Part shown: in pieces, positions 7,333-15,034 of the stretch
How positions within the stretch are numbered: position 1 is the first letter of the stretch
How the letters are laid out: each line of letters starts with the position of its first letter
Origin: an uncultured Bacteroides sp.
Lineage (GTDB): Bacteria; Bacteroidota; Bacteroidia; Bacteroidales; Bacteroidaceae
Direction of reading: 5' to 3'
Assembly: GCA_900551645.1 (NCBI GenBank)
Contig: URWP01000008.1
Location: forward strand, 1-29,610
Length of the DNA: 29,610 nt
Position numbers and translations under genes: made by a program
The notes under the pieces: generated by a model
What the model saw: only the letters and a program-made list of their open reading frames with translations
Database searches by the model: none
What the model was told of the DNA's origin: nothing

Positions 7333-8430
7333 ATGAAGAAGTATGTAAAAGTAGCTGTGCTGATACTTATCGGCCTGATTTTCGTAGGAACTTTCGTGTT
7401 CCTTTATCAGAAATCGCAACCCAAAGAAACAGTCTACGAGGTATCACCTGTAGAAACAGATACCTTGGTACAAACTACCGTTGCGACAGGAAAAATAGAA
7501 CCGCGTGACGAAGTACAAATCAAGCCACAGATTTCAGGTATCATCGCCGAAGTCTATAAAGAAGCCGGAGAAACAGTGAAAGCCGGTGAGGTGATAGCCA
7601 AAGTAAAGGTAATACCGGAATTGGGACAGTTAAACTCAGCTGAAAGCCGGTTACGCCTGGCCAATATCAATGGGAAACAGGCTGAAACCGATTTGGAACG
7701 AATGGAGGAGCTCTATAAACGCAAGTTGGTAAGCAGTGAAGAATATGAAAAGACCCTGCTGTCTGCCAAGCAGGCTCGTGAAGAATTACAGGCAGCCAAA
7801 GACAACCTGGAAATTGTAAAAGAAGGGATTACAAAGAACAGTGCTTCGTTCAGCAGTACACTTATCCGTTCCACCATTGATGGACTGATACTGGACGTAC
7901 CTATAAAGGTGGGAAACTCAGTCATCATGAGCAACACATTCAATGACGGAACTACCATTGCTACCGTAGCCGACATGGGAGACCTGATTTTCCGTGGAAA
8001 TGTGGACGAAACAGAAGTAGGACGTATCCATGAAGGCATTCCTGTAAAAATAACTTTAGGTGCTCTACAGAACATGACTTTCGATGCCGTATTGGAATAT
8101 ATATCACCCAAAAGCGTAGAAAACAACGGAGCCAATCAGTTTGAAATCAAGGCAGCCATCGAAGTACCGTCAGATGTAACAATCCGTTCAGGATATAGTG
8201 CGAACGCTGAAATGGAACTGCAACGGGCCGATAATGTATTATGCATACCGGAAAGTGCACTGGAATTCCAGGGTGATTCTACTTTTGTATATGTACTGAC
8301 AGACAGTGTTCCAGTACAGAAATTCACCCGCCGACAGGTTACTACAGGTATCAGTGACGGCATCAGAATCGAAATAAAAAGAGGTCTGAAAGCTAATGAA
8401 CAAGTCCGTGGATTAAAGAAGGAGGTATAA
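7333..8430 (+). CDS. Periplasmic adaptor of the tripartite exporter (HlyD/MacA family)
   Basis: A 365-residue membrane fusion protein. One N-terminal membrane anchor (about 7-26) is followed by the first half of the lipoyl domain (IKPQISGIIAEVYKEAGETV, about 63-82) and an alpha-helical hairpin (about 100-170). The second lipoyl half (STIDGLILDVPIKVGNSV) and beta-barrel/membrane-proximal domains (about 205-365) complete it. It would link the two permeases to the TolC-like protein across the periplasm. The short hairpin resembles MacA rather than long RND or type I secretion adaptors. It lies inside the exporter operon, 3 bp before the TolC gene, which supports a dedicated MacAB-TolC-like pump. 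Confidence 0.92.
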   Translation: MKKYVKVAVLILIGLIFVGTFVFLYQKSQPKETVYEVSPVETDTLVQTTVATGKIEPRDEVQIKPQISGIIAEVYKEAGETVKAGEVIAKVKVIPELGQLNSAESRLRLANINGKQAETDLERMEELYKRKLVSSEEYEKTLLSAKQAREELQAAKDNLEIVKEGITKNSASFSSTLIRSTIDGLILDVPIKVGNSVIMSNTFNDGTTIATVADMGDLIFRGNVDETEVGRIHEGIPVKITLGALQNMTFDAVLEYISPKSVENNGANQFEIKAAIEVPSDVTIRSGYSANAEMELQRADNVLCIPESALEFQGDSTFVYVLTDSVPVQKFTRRQVTTGISDGIRIEIKRGLKANEQVRGLKKEV

Positions 8431-8433
8431 GCC

Positions 8434-9756
8434 ATGAAACTGAAACAGATTTTGCTGGCAACAGCCTGGATGACTGTATTACCGGTATCATCCCAAGAAA
8501 GTTGGGACTTGGAGCGATGCATCCGCTATGCCATCGAGCATAATATATCCATCAAACAGCAGGAAGCGACAAAACAACAGAACGAAATCGAATTGAATAC
8601 AGCCAAATGGAGCCGTCTGCCTAACTTGAACGGTAGCACATCGTATTCATTCAACTTCGGACGAAGCCTACAGGCCGACAACACTTACCAGAGCATCAAT
8701 ACACAAAATACCAGTTTCAGTCTGAGCACTTCTATACCACTGTTCACGGGCATGCAGATTCCCAATAACATAGCTTTGGCGAAACTGAATCTGAAAGCAG
8801 CTACAGAAGATCTGGAAAAAGCTAAAGACGACATCAGTGTGCAGATAGCTTCGGCTTATCTGCAGGTACTCTTCAATCAGGAACTGGCGAAGGTAGCACA
8901 TGAACAGGTAAAATTAAGCGGTGAACTGCTAGCACAGAAACAGGCGTATTTCGACAACGGGAAAGCATCAGAATCGGAACTTTATGAAGCGAAATCCCGT
9001 CTGGCCCAAGACCAGCTTTCGGCTGTACAGGCTGACAACAACTGCCAACTGGCTCTGTTGGACTTAAGTCAATTACTGGAACTTCCATCACCGGAAGGCT
9101 TCCAGATTGAAATACCAAACGTAGATTTTATTACCCTATCCGACCAACTTACATCTCCATCGGAAATCTACAGCATAGCCTTACAGATAAAGCCGGTCAT
9201 CCGTGCTGCGCAATATCGGTTAGAAGGAGCCGGTAAAAGTGTACGCATCGCCCAAAGTGCTTATTATCCACAACTCAGTTTCGGAGGAGGTATCGGAACC
9301 AATTATTACAAAGTGTCCGGAATGGGCAACAACAGTTTCGGATCGCAATTGAAAGACAACTTCAGCCAATACATCGGCATGACATTGAGCATTCCTATCT
9401 TCAACCGTTTCAGTACCCGCAACCGGGTACGTAGTGCGCGCGTACAGGAAACCTTGCTGAACTGGCAACTGGAAGAAAGCAAGAAAACACTGTACAAGGA
9501 AATCCAACAAGCCTACTACAATGCGGTAAATGCTTCTACCCAATACGAAAGCAGCCAGACAGCCGATGAAGCTGCACAAGCTTCATTTACCCTGTTAAAA
9601 GAGAAATATGCTTTGGGTAAGGCTAATGCCACAGAATATAACGAATCGCGCACTGCATGGATGAAAGCGGTTTCAGACCGGATTCAGGCCAAATATGACT
9701 ACATATTTCGTATAAAACTTCTGGATTTCTACCAAGGTAAACCGCTTACTTTATAG
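8434..9756 (+). CDS. TolC-family outer-membrane efflux protein
   Basis: A 440-residue protein with a signal peptide (cleavage likely at PVSSQ, about residue 20). It contains two outer-membrane-efflux repeats typical of TolC, starting with SWDLERCIRYAIEHNISIKQ and again after LTSPSEIYSIALQIKPVIRA. Long amphipathic helices rich in Ala, Gln and Glu (for example 125-215 and 345-425) form the periplasmic barrel in this family. TLSIPIFNRFSTRNRV near 327-342 is the usual second beta-strand region. It is the last gene of the efflux operon and completes an export path from cytoplasm to cell surface. A strong hairpin follows it. Confidence 0.93.
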   Translation: MKLKQILLATAWMTVLPVSSQESWDLERCIRYAIEHNISIKQQEATKQQNEIELNTAKWSRLPNLNGSTSYSFNFGRSLQADNTYQSINTQNTSFSLSTSIPLFTGMQIPNNIALAKLNLKAATEDLEKAKDDISVQIASAYLQVLFNQELAKVAHEQVKLSGELLAQKQAYFDNGKASESELYEAKSRLAQDQLSAVQADNNCQLALLDLSQLLELPSPEGFQIEIPNVDFITLSDQLTSPSEIYSIALQIKPVIRAAQYRLEGAGKSVRIAQSAYYPQLSFGGGIGTNYYKVSGMGNNSFGSQLKDNFSQYIGMTLSIPIFNRFSTRNRVRSARVQETLLNWQLEESKKTLYKEIQQAYYNAVNASTQYESSQTADEAAQASFTLLKEKYALGKANATEYNESRTAWMKAVSDRIQAKYDYIFRIKLLDFYQGKPLTL

Positions 9757-9776
9757 CATCCTTATCAGAAGGACAT

Positions 9777-9810
9777 AAGAACAGGCCTCAAAATGAAAAG
9801 GCCTGTTCTT
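9777..9810. terminator. Bidirectional terminator between efflux operon and transglycosylase gene
   Basis: A perfect 12-bp stem, AAGAACAGGCCT (9777-9788) with AGGCCTGTTCTT (9799-9810), around a 10-nt loop. It lies midway between two convergent genes, 20 bp from each stop codon. T-runs are short, so it may function partly as an mRNA 3'-end stabiliser. Confidence 0.75.
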
Positions 9811-9829
9811 CCGCTTTCTGTCAGGTTCA

Positions 9830-11752
9830 CTATTCTTCTACCTCATTCTGCATCAGATACCTGCGTGCAGGTCCTTTTATTTCGATAACCGGAGCTACAG
9901 CTTCTGCCTGTTCAGCCGTAATTACTCCTTTCGCCAAAAGACGTTTTGCCAACAATTTGAAATAACCGGACTGATTTTCCTTCAGTGTGGCATCAGGATT
10001 GAACACCGAACGGAAATGTTTTGGCTTCGGAATGATGGAAGCCAGAAATATAGCCTCATTTACCGTCAGATCCGAAGGTTCCTTATCAAAATAGAAACGG
10101 GAAGCTTCACAAGCACCGTAAACCAACGGTCCCCATTCCACAATATTCAGATAGACTTCATACATCCGCTCTTTTGAAGTTACCCGCTGATTTTCTAAAA
10201 GCCAAACCAACAATGCCTCCTCCAGTTTTCGGGCAATATTCTTATGACGATTCAGAAAAATATTCTTTACCAACTGCATGGAAATAGTACTACCTCCACG
10301 GGCAAAACGTCCCACTTGCAGGTCATAGGCCAATGCCTCCTGAATAGCACCCGGCAAAAATCCCTGATGATAAAAGAATCCACCATCCTCCGACTGCAAA
10401 ATAGCCATCTGCAGCAACGGAGAAATCCGGTCTAACGGACGAAAGTTCGGATTGGACGGTCCGATAGCAAAAGTACGCACAGGCATATCATGCTCATAGG
10501 CAGTATACTCGAATTCTTCATTCATACGGGCCAGCCCGGTATCACCGTAATCTAGGATTCTGAATCCTTGCCCAACCAAATCAGACGAAAAGTGAAGACT
10601 GTCCAGGCAATTCCAGTCAATATCCACCTGTAAATCATACTTCAGATTACCCACTGTACGCAGACCGTGGACATGATGGAACAGACCGGTTGGAAGAGAA
10701 GCAAACAGTTGTGAAGAAGGGAAAGAGTCCTTATGGACAGAGGCCGTCAGATGCCAATGTCCTTTCTTCTCCAACCTTACATACGGATGAAACTGAAGTT
10801 CATTAACCGTGACTTCAGAAAGGCTGTCCAGCACAAAAGCCTGCTTCTCTACCCGCACAGCATAATCCAACTGACCTCGATTCAATAAAATTGTATCGGG
10901 AGAAAGCGCCTGATGGAAAACTTCTAGCCCAGATACAGAAGCAGTACCTTCTACTAGCTGTTGTTCTGATATTCCAGCATGTTCCTTCAAAGAAAAAGTA
11001 ATGGAATCAAAAGCTACCGTTGCCTGATAATGGGGGCCGATATAGGGCAGAACAATACGTTCTGAAGGTTGACATCCAGAAAGTTTTCCCTCCATCCGAC
11101 GCTGATCGTGCTCCAGAAATCCCGAAGCATTCCAACACCCCTTCTGATTTCCTTCAGCTACTTGAATATCGGCTTCAAAATGATTCTCGATAATCCTCAT
11201 CAAAGGTATATGGAAGAAAGTAACCAGCGAATCTCTTTGTCCACTAATCCGGACATTACGCATTTCTCCATTTTCAGGAAGCAAACGAAACAGGATATCG
11301 GCCAAACGTTTCACTTCCTGTGCATAATCCGACTGTTTCTTTCCTGCCTGAACATTTTCCTTTCCTTTACGGGTACGGAACAAACAGTCATAATTGGAAA
11401 TTCCGTGTTTTTTTACAAACGACACATTCAAGCCATCTGTATAAACCCGACGTACAGAAACTTTCTTCTGAAACAAAGGCAGAATATCTACTTGTATACG
11501 AAGCCGGTCCAGGCGGAGCAATGTATCTCTTTGTGGAGGAATCACAGAAAGCCCTGTCAACTCAATTTCTGAAAATGAAGCAAACCGAAGTTTTTCATAG
11601 CTTATCTGCAAATCCATACGTTGCTCCAATTGTCCGATTCTTCGATCTGTCACCCGACGGAGTAGAGCCCCCCGCCCTAAAAAGAGTCCCGTTATTGCCA
11701 ACAGCAACAACGAGACCAATCCGATTGTAACTCGTTTTACCCACAATTTCAT
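9830..11752 (-). CDS. AsmA-like / GT51 peptidoglycan glycosyltransferase fusion
   Basis: A 640-residue membrane-anchored protein. One N-terminal transmembrane helix (about 8-26) is followed by roughly 400 residues of beta-rich sequence. The start of that region resembles AsmA-like proteins (GALLRRVTDRRIGQLEQRM, then LTGLSVIPPQRDTLLRLDRL). The C-terminal part (about 435-600) is a family 51 peptidoglycan glycosyltransferase. Catalytic SEDGGFFYHQGF carries Glu455, and RGGSTISMQLVKNIFLNRHK (485-504) and KERMYEVYLNIVEWG (527-541) are the conserved motifs. It would polymerise lipid II on the outer face of the inner membrane. No transpeptidase domain is present, so it is monofunctional, but it is far longer than classical MtgA (about 240 residues). 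It has its own promoter. The GT51 assignment is firm; the N-terminal assignment is tentative. Confidence 0.88.
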   Translation of the reverse strand: MKLWVKRVTIGLVSLLLLAITGLFLGRGALLRRVTDRRIGQLEQRMDLQISYEKLRFASFSEIELTGLSVIPPQRDTLLRLDRLRIQVDILPLFQKKVSVRRVYTDGLNVSFVKKHGISNYDCLFRTRKGKENVQAGKKQSDYAQEVKRLADILFRLLPENGEMRNVRISGQRDSLVTFFHIPLMRIIENHFEADIQVAEGNQKGCWNASGFLEHDQRRMEGKLSGCQPSERIVLPYIGPHYQATVAFDSITFSLKEHAGISEQQLVEGTASVSGLEVFHQALSPDTILLNRGQLDYAVRVEKQAFVLDSLSEVTVNELQFHPYVRLEKKGHWHLTASVHKDSFPSSQLFASLPTGLFHHVHGLRTVGNLKYDLQVDIDWNCLDSLHFSSDLVGQGFRILDYGDTGLARMNEEFEYTAYEHDMPVRTFAIGPSNPNFRPLDRISPLLQMAILQSEDGGFFYHQGFLPGAIQEALAYDLQVGRFARGGSTISMQLVKNIFLNRHKNIARKLEEALLVWLLENQRVTSKERMYEVYLNIVEWGPLVYGACEASRFYFDKEPSDLTVNEAIFLASIIPKPKHFRSVFNPDATLKENQSGYFKLLAKRLLAKGVITAEQAEAVAPVIEIKGPARRYLMQNEVEE

Positions 11753-11778
11753 TTGTCTGAACAGATTGGTAACGGTTA

Positions 11779-11810
11779 CAAAAATACGAGTAAACTACAT
11801 TTCACGCAAG
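11779..11810 (-). promoter_or_regulatory. Predicted promoter of the GT51 gene, overlapping the preceding gene's end
   Basis: On the minus strand, TATTTTTG (11786-11779) matches TAnnTTTG, and CTTG (11810-11807) lies 20 bp upstream, one mismatch from TTTG. The -33 element falls within the final codons of the Arg/Pro-rich gene, so the GT51 gene can be transcribed independently. Confidence 0.5.
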
Positions 11811-12937
11811 AAGCGGCGGTCAGTTTGTTTCCGATTACCTTCATTATTCTTCCGCTCAACCTGTCGCACATTTCCCCTACCTTGGGAACGCCCGGTTTCT
11901 GACGGACGAGAATAAGAACCAGAACGGGAAACATTTCTACGGTTATCCGTACTGCTCGGCCGGACTACCCGATTATTGGCCGGACGAGTCTTTGTAGCCT
12001 CCGGACGAGTCACCCGATTATTTACCGGACGAGCTATTGTAGCTTCCGGACGTTTTCCATTATTCGGTTTCCGGCTACTTTCCGGTCGTTTCCCGGTTTC
12101 TGGTTTTCTACCTGATTCCGGACGATTCCCTGCCTGTGGACGATTAGCAGGTCTGTTCGGACGGGCAGAAGGTTCAGAATTTCCCGGTCTGTTCGACGGA
12201 CGGTTGACTTCCGGCTTATCAGGTCGATTTCCCGGACGGTTTGCCTCCGGCCCCCCCGGACGATTGCCCGGTTTCGGATTCACCGGTGTAAAATGATACC
12301 CAGGCCCACCTGGTTTCGTCGGTGGAAGTCCACCTGGCCGTACACCGGGACGGGCACTCGGTCCGAAGTCATGTTTCCGGAAATCTGGACGAGAGTGAAA
12401 ATGCCCTTTATACACAGCATGAGTATAACGTCGACTGAAATGTTCACGATAATAACTTCTTCCACCACAATGGAACCGACTATGTGCGCCCCGATACGTC
12501 AGATAATGTCGCGGACGACCGAAATAAAAAAATGTCCGATTCGGATAAATCTGATATACACGCAAATAACAACAATGGTTTACCGCATAAATCGGCCGGA
12601 AAAAATAATCTATGGCCATAAAACGCAAGTATTCCGCACTCGATAAAATCCAACGAAGGTCGTCGTTCCGTTCATCCAGGTAACGGTAATAAGCATCCAT
12701 TGCCGCTGCCCGGGAATAAGCCAAATCGTTGATGTATGGATCGATTCCACACAGAAAATCAAAATTCACCTCATACAGGTCATCGTACTGATATTGGTTC
12801 AGATTCAGTTCGAAAGCCATACGGTCGGTCAAGAAGCGGGCATGCACCCGAATATCCCCCAAACCGGAAGCCTTAGCCGGAAGTACCATCCAGCAAAGCC
12901 CCATCATCAGCCATACAATCAAATTTCTTTTACTCAT
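11795..12937 (-). CDS. Secreted Arg/Pro/Asn-rich protein of unknown function
   Basis: A 380-residue protein with a signal peptide (cleavage near PAKA, about residue 23). Residues 25-140 form a folded-looking domain rich in Tyr and Phe. ARFLTDRMAFELNLNQYQYD (33-52) recalls the LTxxQ-type helices of Spy/CpxP periplasmic proteins, but this is weak. Residues 140-190 are rich in His, Arg and Tyr. Residues 195-380 are low-complexity and strongly basic, built from short NRP, KRPE and RPG units, and would be disordered. A 15-residue tandem repeat is visible at 296-325 (RPEATIARPVNNRVT, then RPEATKTRPANNRVV). The positive tail could bind acidic surface polymers or peptidoglycan; that is inference. It has its own promoter, with unusual sequence around it. 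I do not recognise a named family. Confidence 0.75.
   Translation of the reverse strand: MSKRNLIVWLMMGLCWMVLPAKASGLGDIRVHARFLTDRMAFELNLNQYQYDDLYEVNFDFLCGIDPYINDLAYSRAAAMDAYYRYLDERNDDLRWILSSAEYLRFMAIDYFFRPIYAVNHCCYLRVYQIYPNRTFFYFGRPRHYLTYRGAHSRFHCGGRSYYREHFSRRYTHAVYKGHFHSRPDFRKHDFGPSARPGVRPGGLPPTKPGGPGYHFTPVNPKPGNRPGGPEANRPGNRPDKPEVNRPSNRPGNSEPSARPNRPANRPQAGNRPESGRKPETGKRPESSRKPNNGKRPEATIARPVNNRVTRPEATKTRPANNRVVRPSSTDNRRNVSRSGSYSRPSETGRSQGRGNVRQVERKNNEGNRKQTDRRFLREM
11963..12052 (-). repeat. 45-bp tandem coding repeat in the Arg/Pro-rich protein
   Basis: Two adjacent 45-bp units encode RPEATIARPVNNRVT and RPEATKTRPANNRVV. They differ at four residues and are the clearest part of a longer NRP/KRPE repeat tract covering about 11948-12277. 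Such tracts can change length by recombination or slippage. Confidence 0.8.
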
Positions 12938-12989
12938 ATTTCCACGGTTTTAACAGATTAGGGAAGTGAATTCTCCTCTTTTCACGATA

Positions 12990-13021
12990 CAAAAATAGGA
13001 GGATAAAAATCCTCCTGCAAC
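12990..13021 (-). promoter_or_regulatory. Predicted promoter of the Arg/Pro-rich gene with hairpin in its spacer
   Basis: On the minus strand, GTTG (13021-13018), a 20-bp spacer, then TATTTTTG (12997-12990) fit the Bacteroidetes consensus with one mismatch. The spacer is almost entirely occupied by the 8-bp hairpin at 12997-13016 described separately. The leader would be about 45 nt. Confidence 0.55.
12997..13016 (-). terminator. Hairpin terminator of the CvfB-like gene
   Basis: A perfect 8-bp stem AGGAGGAT / ATCCTCCT with a 4-nt loop, followed on the minus strand by ATTTTTG. It lies 54 bp after the stop codon of the gene at 13070. The T-run after the stem is also the -7 element of the next gene's promoter. 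Confidence 0.65.
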
Positions 13022-13038
13022 AGAAACTTCCCATCCTT

Positions 13039-13068
13039 TGATAGGGACTTTCCTATTTCTGATAGGGA
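13039..13068. repeat. Direct repeats TGATAGGGA spaced by 21 bp, possible operator
   Basis: TGATAGGGA occurs at 13039-13047 and again at 13060-13068, a 21-bp period (two helical turns). Between them CCTAT (13052-13056) is inverted relative to ATAGG of the first copy. The pair lies just upstream of the -33 element of the Arg/Pro-rich gene and directly after the CvfB stop codon, the expected position for an activator site. Confidence 0.4.
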
Positions 13069-13069
13069 A

Positions 13070-13906
13070 TTACACCAGTCGGATTCCATTATCCTCCAAT
13101 ACGATCAACCGTTTCTTGTACAAGTCACCTACGGCTTTCTTGAATGTCTTTTTGCTGACTCCGAATGTATTATAAATAACCGTCGCATCTGTCTTGTCGG
13201 TCATTGGGATGTACCCTTGATTCTCATGTATATAATCCAACAGGATATCCACAAAATCCTTCACTTTCTTCCGTCCGTCAGGCTGTAGTTCCAAATCTAT
13301 CTTTCCGTCTTCACGCACTTGTTTTACATAAGCTTCCAATTCCATACCAGGTTCTAAAGTCTGGAAAATCTCATTATGATACAGCATACCGTAATACCGG
13401 TTCTCTACAATCACTTTAAATCCTAATTCTGTACGTTGCCATACCAGTACCTTCACCTGTTCACCTTTCCGATAATCCGCTCCTTCCTTTTCCAGAAAAT
13501 GTTCTACCTTGGCCGAGGCCATAATGCGGTAACTTTCATCATCCAAATGCACATACACCAGATAGCGGCGTCCCTTCTGCATCTTCATCTTCTGTTCGCG
13601 GAAAGGAACAAACAGGTCCTTCATCAATCCCCAGTTCAGGAAAGCTCCAAACTCGTTAACCCAGGCAACTTCCAGGTAAGCAAACTCCCCGACCTGCGCA
13701 TAAGGATGTAAAGTAGTTGCTACCAGACGTTCATCCATATCAAGATAAATGAACACATTCAACATATCGCCCGGTTTGCAGCCTTCCGGCACATAACGCT
13801 TCGGCAACAGAATCTCACCGTCATCTCCTCCATCCAGATACATGCCAAAATCTACTTCTTTCACAACCTCCAACTGGTTATACCGTCCTAATTGTATATG
13901 ACTCAT
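13070..13906 (-). CDS. S1 RNA-binding protein, CvfB family
   Basis: A 278-residue cytoplasmic protein from the ATG at 13906 (MSHIQLGRYNQLEV). The upstream extension to 14011 begins with GTG, has no family similarity and would overlap the divergent promoter region. CvfB proteins carry three S1 domains and a winged-helix end. Here S1-like segments start at LGRYNQLEVVKEVDFGMYL (6-24), VGEFAYLEVAWVNEFGAFL (about 71-89) and KGEQVKVLVWQRTELGFKV (about 140-158). A C-terminal segment, TVIYNTFGVSKKTFKKAVGDLYKKR, matches the winged helix. The family binds RNA and influences virulence or translation in Firmicutes; its role in Bacteroidetes is not established. The gene is transcribed alone and ends at a hairpin that overlaps the next promoter. 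Confidence 0.88.
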   Translation of the reverse strand: MSHIQLGRYNQLEVVKEVDFGMYLDGGDDGEILLPKRYVPEGCKPGDMLNVFIYLDMDERLVATTLHPYAQVGEFAYLEVAWVNEFGAFLNWGLMKDLFVPFREQKMKMQKGRRYLVYVHLDDESYRIMASAKVEHFLEKEGADYRKGEQVKVLVWQRTELGFKVIVENRYYGMLYHNEIFQTLEPGMELEAYVKQVREDGKIDLELQPDGRKKVKDFVDILLDYIHENQGYIPMTDKTDATVIYNTFGVSKKTFKKAVGDLYKKRLIVLEDNGIRLV

Positions 13907-14028
13907 ATTTTTCTTTTTAATGATTATACGGTGTAAAGATACAAAATGGCTCTCTTTTTCTTCCATAGTTAACCGAAAATCTCTACCTTTACCCTTAATT
14001 ATATAAACCACTTAAACAACATTCATCC

Positions 14029-14901
14029 ATGAAAAACGTAAAGAACTGGATACTAGCTGTTTTACTTGGAGTTGGTATTTATGGAAGTGCTTCTGCGCAA
14101 ACGTCTCAACAATCTATCACCGTAAATTGGGCAACTTTTAACATTCGTTATGATAATCCGGATGACAAAGAAAACAACTGGAAATTCCGGAAAGACCGGG
14201 TAGCCGAATTTATCCAACGGGAAAAACTGGACATCGTAGGAATGCAGGAAGTCTTACACAATCAATTGGAAGACCTGAAAACACGATTACCTGAATATGC
14301 AGAAGTTGGTATCGGTCGGGAAGACGGTAAGCAAAAAGGAGAATATGCTCCTATCTTTTACCGTAAAGACCGTTTCAAATTATTGGACAGTAATACATTC
14401 TGGTTGTCTCAATATCCGGACAGTGTGGGATTCATCGGTTGGGACGGTGCCTGTACCCGAATTGCTACATGGGCAAAACTGGAAGATAAAAGTACCGGAA
14501 AAATCTTCCTGGCCGTCAATACTCACATGGACCATGTAGGAGTCGAAGCCCGTCGGAAAGGAGCCTTATTGATCATCAAACGCATTCAGGATATTGTAGG
14601 AAACCGTCCTGCTGTACTGACCGGTGATTTCAATGTAAACGATAAATCAGAAGCCTATCAGACACTTACGACCAATGACTTCGTTCTGAAAGATGCCTAC
14701 AAGACAGCTGATGTAAAAGAAGGAGTGTCCTATACATTCCATGACTTTGAGAAAGTCCCGATGAACGAACGGGAAAAAATAGACTTCATATTTGTCACTC
14801 CACAAATAAAAGTTACCCGAAGCTGGATTCCGAAAGAAAATCCTGACGGAAAGGGTGTACTTTCTGACCACAACCCTCAGTTGGTTACTTTACAGTTCTG
14901 A
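14029..14901 (+). CDS. Exported endonuclease/exonuclease/phosphatase (EEP) family protein
   Basis: A 290-residue protein with a signal peptide (cleavage after SASA, about residue 23) and one EEP domain. All the family's catalytic motifs are present: TFNIRY (36-41, Asn38), GMQEV (71-75, Glu74), NTHMDHVG (164-171), TGDFNVN (198-204, Asp200, Asn202), IDFIF (251-255) and SDHNP (279-283, Asp280, His281). It therefore looks catalytically competent as a metal-dependent phosphodiesterase or phosphatase in the periplasm or outside the cell. The substrate class (nucleic acid, lipid or sugar phosphate) cannot be read from the motifs. It is transcribed alone, divergently from the CvfB-like gene, possibly from TACCTTTA at 13984-13991. 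Confidence 0.9.
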   Translation: MKNVKNWILAVLLGVGIYGSASAQTSQQSITVNWATFNIRYDNPDDKENNWKFRKDRVAEFIQREKLDIVGMQEVLHNQLEDLKTRLPEYAEVGIGREDGKQKGEYAPIFYRKDRFKLLDSNTFWLSQYPDSVGFIGWDGACTRIATWAKLEDKSTGKIFLAVNTHMDHVGVEARRKGALLIIKRIQDIVGNRPAVLTGDFNVNDKSEAYQTLTTNDFVLKDAYKTADVKEGVSYTFHDFEKVPMNEREKIDFIFVTPQIKVTRSWIPKENPDGKGVLSDHNPQLVTLQF

Positions 14902-14925
14902 TAATCCATCGGTATAAGAAGCATA

Positions 14926-14959
14926 AAGGGGTACCCGTTCTATACAGCGGGGACCCCTT
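14926..14959 (+). terminator. Hairpin after the EEP gene
   Basis: AAGGGGTACCCG (14926-14937) pairs with CGGGGACCCCTT (14948-14959) with one mismatch and a 10-nt loop. It lies 24 bp after the EEP stop codon. There is no T-run, so termination is less certain. It may also serve the convergent lolD operon, for which no other hairpin was seen between 14960 and 15034. Confidence 0.5.
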
Positions 14960-15034
14960 CCTATTAATTAGAACAAACTCAATATCCAGCAGAATATACA
15001 CTGAAAACGATGTACTGTTCCCCCAAATAGTCTT

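Noticed and set aside
11976..12296. Plus-strand open frame of 106 codons opposite the Arg/Pro-rich gene
   Set aside because: It is the antisense of a low-complexity repeat tract, which avoids stops by composition; it has no promoter, signal or similarity, while the minus-strand frame has a signal peptide and promoter.
13907..14011. N-terminal extension of the CvfB-like protein
   Set aside because: It starts with GTG, overlaps the divergent promoter region and lacks family similarity; the protein aligns from the ATG at 13906.
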